The notes under the pieces are model-generated. The model was not told the DNA's origin and did not search any database. It saw only the letters and a list, made by a program, of their open reading frames with translations. Made by a program: the position numbers and the translations under genes. 10,323 nt of DNA from the NCBI GenBank assembly GCA_002437565.1, contig DJQL01000009.1:3143-13465 (forward strand), read 5' to 3'. The DNA is from Prevotella sp. UBA6387 (lineage in GTDB: Bacteria > Bacteroidota > Bacteroidia > Bacteroidales > Bacteroidaceae). This document shows positions 5,880-10,323 of the stretch, piece by piece; position 1 is the first letter of the stretch, and every line of letters begins with the position of its first letter.

Positions 5880-6677
5880 CTACTTGCCGTGAACACTTAT
5901 AAAAGGACGTGATGCGGGGGCTTTCCCTACAATGATAGTGTCGTTCCATTCTGGATTAAGACGTATCTTGTAGATTTTTCTCGTTTTTTCATCATACGTT
6001 ACATCAGCCGGGGTTTGGTACTTAATTATAAGCCGTATGAGTGCCAAGGCTGGCCGAGAAACATTGTCGATGTGAAAACAATACTCATCCCACTTGTACA
6101 TAAAGCTATGATAACCATTAATAATAATGGCATGGTTATTATTCAAGCCCAAAAAGAATGGCGAGAGCACCCTCGTTACGACCCCACTTGCTGGCGCCGG
6201 AGCAATGCTAACGCCAGTTTCGCTCCATGTTGAGTCAATTTCCTCAGGGCAAGGAGGCAAATAAGAGTAAGTGCCCTCAAGATTATAAGGAATCAAGGAA
6301 ACGGAAACGATATTACGCTTCCTACTAAATATGTCATTCTCTGAAGAACTGATTATCTCCAACCAATAATGATGCTTGACTGCATAATCAATCATTTTGG
6401 AGACTTCCGCTCCAAAATAATAATCTATCAATAGCGGATCTTCCAAAAACTTTGTTCCAACTTGACAGATGAAGACACATCCTAAACCATCTTTCAGAAC
6501 ATGAAAATTATAGGGGCGCACTATGTTATAATCACATTCTAAGCGAGAAAGTTTTTTACATGGTTTCAAGCTTACTCCTTCGAGCCATTCTCTTGGGATT
6601 GAATCCTCTGGACTTGCTGCAAGAATGACAGAGCTGCTTAAAAGCAAGAACGAAAGCAAAAAAAAGAGATGTTTCAT
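5880..6677 (-). CDS. Cassette protein B2: secreted protein of unknown family, paralog of B1
   Basis: The 265-residue precursor starts with a signal peptide (MKHLFFLLSFLLLSSSVILAA) and has no lipobox. It aligns with B1 along its length: PREWLEG (28-34), DYAVKHHYWL (97-106), SLIPYNLE (127-134), FHIDNV (201-206), VTYDEKT (226-232), IYKIRL and WNDTIIVG. Residues 182-206 (HAIIINGY, then FHIDNV) resemble the His-bearing strand pair of C10/streptopain peptidases (HAFVIDGY, then FHxNWGW), but no convincing C10 catalytic Cys region is shared with B1, so I treat this only as a hint of a related fold. It starts 11 nt after the A2 stop, so the two are surely co-transcribed. A role as partner or inhibitor of A2 is inference from pairing alone. 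Confidence 0.85.
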   Translation of the reverse strand: MKHLFFLLSFLLLSSSVILAASPEDSIPREWLEGVSLKPCKKLSRLECDYNIVRPYNFHVLKDGLGCVFICQVGTKFLEDPLLIDYYFGAEVSKMIDYAVKHHYWLEIISSSENDIFSRKRNIVSVSLIPYNLEGTYSYLPPCPEEIDSTWSETGVSIAPAPASGVVTRVLSPFFLGLNNNHAIIINGYHSFMYKWDEYCFHIDNVSRPALALIRLIIKYQTPADVTYDEKTRKIYKIRLNPEWNDTIIVGKAPASRPFISVHGK

Positions 6678-6688
6678 GGCAATTAAAC

Positions 6689-7321
6689 TTATTTCTTAGA
6701 ATGAAAATCAGAATCGTGATAAGGAGTTTGCACAGAGAACGTCAAGACAGGGTCGAATCTGGCGGCTTTGACATGTTCATCACATCCAGTAAAAGTATTA
6801 TAGCAAATATAACAACGCGGTGAATGTTTGGTGCAATGAGAATGTACACAATAAGCATGTGCAGTGCCATAAACACGATCTTTGACTATACCTATGACAA
6901 CTAATTTCTTGCCAAGTTCATCAGATTTGTCATCTACATATCTCAAATCAATTGGAGATACGGATTTAAAAAGGTGCTTGAGAAAAGGCTTGTATTTTTC
7001 TACAGTAATTGCGACGCCAATTCTTTCACCATCGTCATCAACAAAGTAATCACCAAAATAAAGTCGCACTTCCTTCCTAACCTCATCTTGTATCCAATTA
7101 ATGCCAAGTTTTTCAGCAGCAGTCAAGATAGCTCCTGCCAAACATTCGCCATTGGGCAATACAAAAGAATTTGTGGAGTTGACATAATTCGTCCTTAAAT
7201 ACATGAGCTTCGATTCAAGCTCTTGCCTCTGAGAGATGAGACCATCTTCGGTGGAATCTTGGGTGCAACAAGTGAACAAGGCAAGAAGTAAACTGACAAA
7301 TAAACAAGCTTTCAATCTCAT
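6689..7321 (-). CDS. Cassette protein A2: surface lipoprotein with papain/C39-like cysteine peptidase domain
   Basis: The start at 7321 (MRLKACLFVS) aligns with the A1 start and shares its CTTATG context; ATG at 7330 would add three residues. The lipobox ends FTCC-TQDSTED, with Cys 19 as the likely acylated residue and an acidic export signal after it. Numbering from 7321 (210 residues), the putative triad is Cys 60 in PNGECLAGAI, His 155 in TAHAYCV, and Asn 175 in CYNTFTG, where A1 has Asp; Asn is the third residue in papain itself. The C163-x2-H166-x3-C170-x2-C173 motif of A1 is kept. Other shared marks are the GxRIG turn and FLKxxFK. It is the first gene of the A2-B2 cassette and follows a terminator, so it needs its own promoter. 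The substrate is unknown. Confidence 0.85.
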   Translation of the reverse strand: MRLKACLFVSLLLALFTCCTQDSTEDGLISQRQELESKLMYLRTNYVNSTNSFVLPNGECLAGAILTAAEKLGINWIQDEVRKEVRLYFGDYFVDDDGERIGVAITVEKYKPFLKHLFKSVSPIDLRYVDDKSDELGKKLVVIGIVKDRVYGTAHAYCVHSHCTKHSPRCYICYNTFTGCDEHVKAARFDPVLTFSVQTPYHDSDFHSKK

Positions 7322-7355
7322 AAGTCCCATGGTTTTAAACTATTATAATATATAG

Positions 7356-7384
7356 CAAAACTAAACAAAAAAAATAAATACAAA
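7356..7384 (-). promoter_or_regulatory. Possible promoter of cassette A2-B2
   Basis: TAGTTTTG on the minus strand (7363-7356) fits TAnnTTTG, with TTTG at 7384-7381. The 17-nt spacing is shorter than the usual 19-20. The region 7331-7390 is extremely A/T-rich, so chance matches are likely. No copy of the 88-nt promoter repeat was seen here, so A2-B2 may be controlled differently from A1-B1. Confidence 0.35.
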
Positions 7385-7430
7385 CAACAAAAACAAAAGA
7401 AAATCGCGGATAGTTAACACAATTTAAACG

Positions 7431-7472
7431 AAACAAAAAGGCTTGCCCTTCGCTCACGCGAAAGACAAGCCT
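7431..7472 (-). terminator. Intrinsic terminator of the TldD/TldE-like gene
   Basis: On the minus strand AGGCTTG (7472-7466) pairs with CAAGCCT (7445-7439), with an inner 5-bp stem (7462-7458 with 7453-7449) around a 4-nt loop. The hairpin is followed directly by TTTTTGTTT (7439-7431). It lies 50 nt after the TldD/TldE stop codon and separates that gene from the A-B cassettes. Confidence 0.85.
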
Positions 7473-7521
7473 AAGAGAGAGAATTTATACTAAACTGATG
7501 TAAAAATAGAAATATTTTGCT

Positions 7522-10323
7522 TTATCGCTGCAATGGATATACAAGCACTGGCACACGGCTGCTCTTCATGGTCGGTGTCGACAGCTCAATGTCGCCAATG
7601 ATGACACTGCTTGGGCTGACTACCGAGTAGCTGTATGGACGTATGTTGTTTTCCACGACATAGCTATCTGAAATTGCCTCAAACTTTTTCATCTGGTCTT
7701 GCGTGGGCAAGACCATCAGGTTTGTTTTCACCAAGGTGCGCTCACCCGTCTTCAGGTCTACACGATACAAGCGTAGAGAGGTGTAATCGGTGGGCTTGCT
7801 GATGACGTAAGCACACTTTTCCTTTGCTTTCTTGGCAAGCTTCAGCAAAGTCTTCTCCATCTTGTCGGCATTTGTCGTTCCCTCAGCAGAGACCACGAGA
7901 GTGCCCACTCCAACCGCAGGCACTGCCTGCATGGGATCATTGTAGAACCGCGCCGAGCCAGTGCTCTTCAATGCGAACTGTGCCGGTGTGACGCGGTTGA
8001 GCATCATCTTGAACACGCCCTTGTCAACAATTGTCATGGCAGGCTGAGGCTTGAAGCCATCTGCATCCACAGTGTACTTACCATAGAGTTGTGTGCCATT
8101 CCAGTCGGCGCGAGCAGTTTCATTGGTTATGGTGATGCGCTCGTCGATGATCTTCTTGCCTATCTTTTGGCCAAGCGACTTTGGATTCTCCTGGAAAGCA
8201 GGCTGGGCATAGAACTTGTTTGGTGCAAGATAATTGCCCGTGAACACCTGAGCGGCAGCATCGCCCTCATACATCACCGGACCCTTATAGTCGTCGGTCA
8301 AGGCCGGGGCGTTGCGCAAGGCCATGCAGTCGTCGGCAAAGCGGCGAACCTTTGCCACGAGAGTGTCAAGCGGTGGCAACTCAAAGATGTGCTCATATTG
8401 CAACACCATGTCGTCGGCCAACGATACACGGTTCTCGTCTGTGAACTGCGCGCTCACCTTGACAGTCACCATGTCGTGAGGCTGCTTGATATTGACATTC
8501 TCGGATGTGCTGCGATAGGTGTCAAGCTGGTCGCCTGAAATCTTTACCGAAGTATTGTACAAGTATTTGTAGTCGTTGAAAACCGCAGACATGGCCTTGG
8601 CGTAGTCCTGAAGCTTGGCAACATCAATGTCAGCGTCGCGATTGACTGGCGCGAAGACATAAGTGCCAGGTGCGGAATGTTGCATGTCTGGAATCTTCTC
8701 CAACGCGGCCGGCAATGGGTTTTGACTCAAGAAGTTTTGCTTCTGGGCAAGCATGTTCACACTGCTGACATAGCCCATGAACGAACTCTGCCAAAACGAA
8801 CGGCGCAAGCCATCGTAAGAAAGCGCGTCGTCAGACCCACCGCCTATGATCAGTGGCTGCATGGAAACATCACTGTTGCGACGATAATTGCCAAGGAGCA
8901 CATGGGTCATGGTGCTTGTCTTCCATGGCGTGAAATTAGAAAGCGAAATGCCTCCAAGCTCACCAGTCACAGTGAAGGAGCGGTAACGGTTGGTGATGTA
9001 ACCCGCCCAGAATGGAGCTGGTGCTCCTTGAACACGCAAGCTATCAAGCGTACGGCCCATCTCATCCTTCATGGCAGAGAAGATGGTGTTGTCAACATTG
9101 TCCTTATTGTCGGCATCGCCATCGACTGTGACTTTCTTCCCTGTGAAAGCAGGCGCATTCAACGCAGGAGGAATGTTGTTGTCCTTAGGTGAGCGTTGTG
9201 TCTCTATTTGGCTGACGAAGATTGATGGAGAAGAGGCCGTGACAGGCACCCATCCCGACTCTGCACCACAGATTCCCGTGAAGGTGCTTGGCTTGTCGCC
9301 GCCTGCCTGTATGTGGGAGAACATGGAGAGAGGCGTGCCAATAAGGCTTACGCCACGCACGAGCTCATCGGGGCGACCATCCACAAACACACGATAAACC
9401 TCAACAGGGGTCACGTTGAACGAGTTGATGCTACCACCCTCTCCTGTCATGGTATAGCCACTCGTGACAGTGCGGAAATAATAACCATACTCCTTGCCTT
9501 GCTTCTTGGCCTCACGGCGAAGCATCTGGCGAAGCTGAGCGTCTGTATATGGAGCCTTTGTCTCAACCACGAGATTCGACTGTCGGCTCACCGGGTCGTT
9601 GCCGCCTGATGCTCGTCCATGGCCATTGCTTTGTGGGAAACCATCGAGAGGCACCCTGTTCACGAGGAAAGAGCGCAGAGTGCCGTCAACGACATTGTCT
9701 ACTCTACGAGCCTTTACACCCTCGCTGTCGTAAAGGTAATAACCGTTCATGTCGGTGCCGGCATAATTGCGCAAGGTGGGGTCGCAGAACACTTGGAAGG
9801 AAGTCGGCAGCACCGACTTGCCAACCATGTTCTTGAACGTCTCACCGCCCTCTTTCAAGCGGTGTCCCTCAAGCCTATGGCCGAAAATCTCATGGAAGAA
9901 CACGCCGCTCGCCGGGCCGGAGAGAATGGCTGGGCCCGTGTAAGGATTGGCGACGGGAGCCTTGCGGAGCGCTTCCACACGGTTCAGCAAGTCCTTGGCA
10001 GAGGCAATCATTACATCCTGCGATGGCAATGAATCGGGGTCGAAGGCAAAGAAGTCTTGCATCAATGGCAACTGCATGCCATCATCGGCTATGGCTTGAA
10101 CGGCCAACATTACCCTTGCCGAGCGACGGTTCTGAACCACCTCGGTACCCTCCGTATTGACAAGATAAGAACGGGTCACATTGTAGTCGAGCGACACTGA
10201 ACCTTGAACAAGACTTGCGTCAGCCTTAAACACTGAAGATATGGCATTGAGCCTGTCTTGCCATGCCTTGTCGTCAATCTTTATCTTATCCTGAGGATAT
10301 GGGTTCTCAAAATATTTCTCCAC
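7522..10323 (-). CDS. TldD-TldE fusion-like metallopeptidase, partial (N-terminus beyond right edge)
   Basis: A 933-codon frame is open to the right edge; the terminal GTG is probably internal. TldD/TldE (PmbA) proteins normally form a heterodimer that degrades unfolded peptides or trims modified peptides, with zinc only in TldD. Here the first visible half has HEIFGH (residues 144-149) within a glycine-rich segment and ICGAESGWVPV with Cys 352, matching the Cys zinc ligand of TldD (usually followed by a similar VPV). From about residue 417 (AMKDEMGRTLDSLR) a second unit of about 515 residues begins; it follows the same plan but reads GDAAAQVFTGNYLA where the zinc motif would be, as in TldE. 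E. coli TldD has its motif near residue 260, so roughly 100 or more N-terminal residues are probably off the edge. No frameshift or stop is seen between the halves. Localisation cannot be judged without the N-terminus. Confidence 0.92.
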   Translation of the reverse strand: MEKYFENPYPQDKIKIDDKAWQDRLNAISSVFKADASLVQGSVSLDYNVTRSYLVNTEGTEVVQNRRSARVMLAVQAIADDGMQLPLMQDFFAFDPDSLPSQDVMIASAKDLLNRVEALRKAPVANPYTGPAILSGPASGVFFHEIFGHRLEGHRLKEGGETFKNMVGKSVLPTSFQVFCDPTLRNYAGTDMNGYYLYDSEGVKARRVDNVVDGTLRSFLVNRVPLDGFPQSNGHGRASGGNDPVSRQSNLVVETKAPYTDAQLRQMLRREAKKQGKEYGYYFRTVTSGYTMTGEGGSINSFNVTPVEVYRVFVDGRPDELVRGVSLIGTPLSMFSHIQAGGDKPSTFTGICGAESGWVPVTASSPSIFVSQIETQRSPKDNNIPPALNAPAFTGKKVTVDGDADNKDNVDNTIFSAMKDEMGRTLDSLRVQGAPAPFWAGYITNRYRSFTVTGELGGISLSNFTPWKTSTMTHVLLGNYRRNSDVSMQPLIIGGGSDDALSYDGLRRSFWQSSFMGYVSSVNMLAQKQNFLSQNPLPAALEKIPDMQHSAPGTYVFAPVNRDADIDVAKLQDYAKAMSAVFNDYKYLYNTSVKISGDQLDTYRSTSENVNIKQPHDMVTVKVSAQFTDENRVSLADDMVLQYEHIFELPPLDTLVAKVRRFADDCMALRNAPALTDDYKGPVMYEGDAAAQVFTGNYLAPNKFYAQPAFQENPKSLGQKIGKKIIDERITITNETARADWNGTQLYGKYTVDADGFKPQPAMTIVDKGVFKMMLNRVTPAQFALKSTGSARFYNDPMQAVPAVGVGTLVVSAEGTTNADKMEKTLLKLAKKAKEKCAYVISKPTDYTSLRLYRVDLKTGERTLVKTNLMVLPTQDQMKKFEAISDSYVVENNIRPYSYSVVSPSSVIIGDIELSTPTMKSSRVPVLVYPLQR

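Noticed and set aside
8089..9836. Plus-strand frames of about 95 to 171 codons opposite the TldD/TldE gene
   Set aside because: They are antisense shadows of a continuous, conserved minus-strand gene and overlap one another in different frames.

Overview
The window reads as a piece of a Bacteroidota chromosome, most likely Prevotella or a close relative. The grounds are a SusC/RagA-type outer-membrane protein, lipoproteins whose acylated Cys is followed by acidic residues, a DUF4369-like secreted protein, and promoters that match the Bacteroidota pattern (TAnnTTTG) rather than -35/-10 boxes. Every convincing gene is on the minus strand, so transcription runs from the right edge to the left.

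Region by region, in transcription order. (1) 10323-7522: the 3' part of a very long TldD/PmbA-family gene in which a TldD-like half (HEIFGH zinc motif) is joined to a TldE-like half without the motif; an intrinsic terminator follows at 7431-7472. (2) 7321-4222: an AT-rich stretch with two tandem copies of a two-gene cassette. Each has a surface lipoprotein with a predicted papain/C39-like cysteine-peptidase triad (here called A) followed directly by a secreted protein of unknown family (here called B). The order is A2 (7321-6689), B2 (6677-5880), A1 (5684-5037), B1 (5016-4222). (3) 3754-3089: a secreted DUF4369-like protein without the usual thioredoxin domain. Its promoter is a near copy of the A1-B1 promoter, so it probably belongs to the same regulon. 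(4) 2567-1: a SusC-family TonB-dependent transporter that runs off the left edge, with a long structured leader and its own promoter; its SusD partner would be expected beyond the left edge.

The best candidate for an undescribed system is the duplicated A-B cassette plus the co-regulated DUF4369-like gene. It has one lipidated putative protease per cassette and one exported partner. A CxxHxxxCxxC motif sits between the putative catalytic His and Asp/Asn of both A proteins. A conserved 88-nt promoter carries upstream palindromes. What the system does cannot be read from sequence alone; proteolysis or peptide processing at the cell surface, or a protease/partner pair, are inferences.

The intergenic regions are unusually structured. 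Two long inverted repeats, each with a 57-nt spacer and arms built from roughly 9-nt repeats, sit about 70 nt downstream of the stop codons of the DUF4369-like gene and of B1. I found no tRNA, rRNA, CRISPR array or transposase gene.
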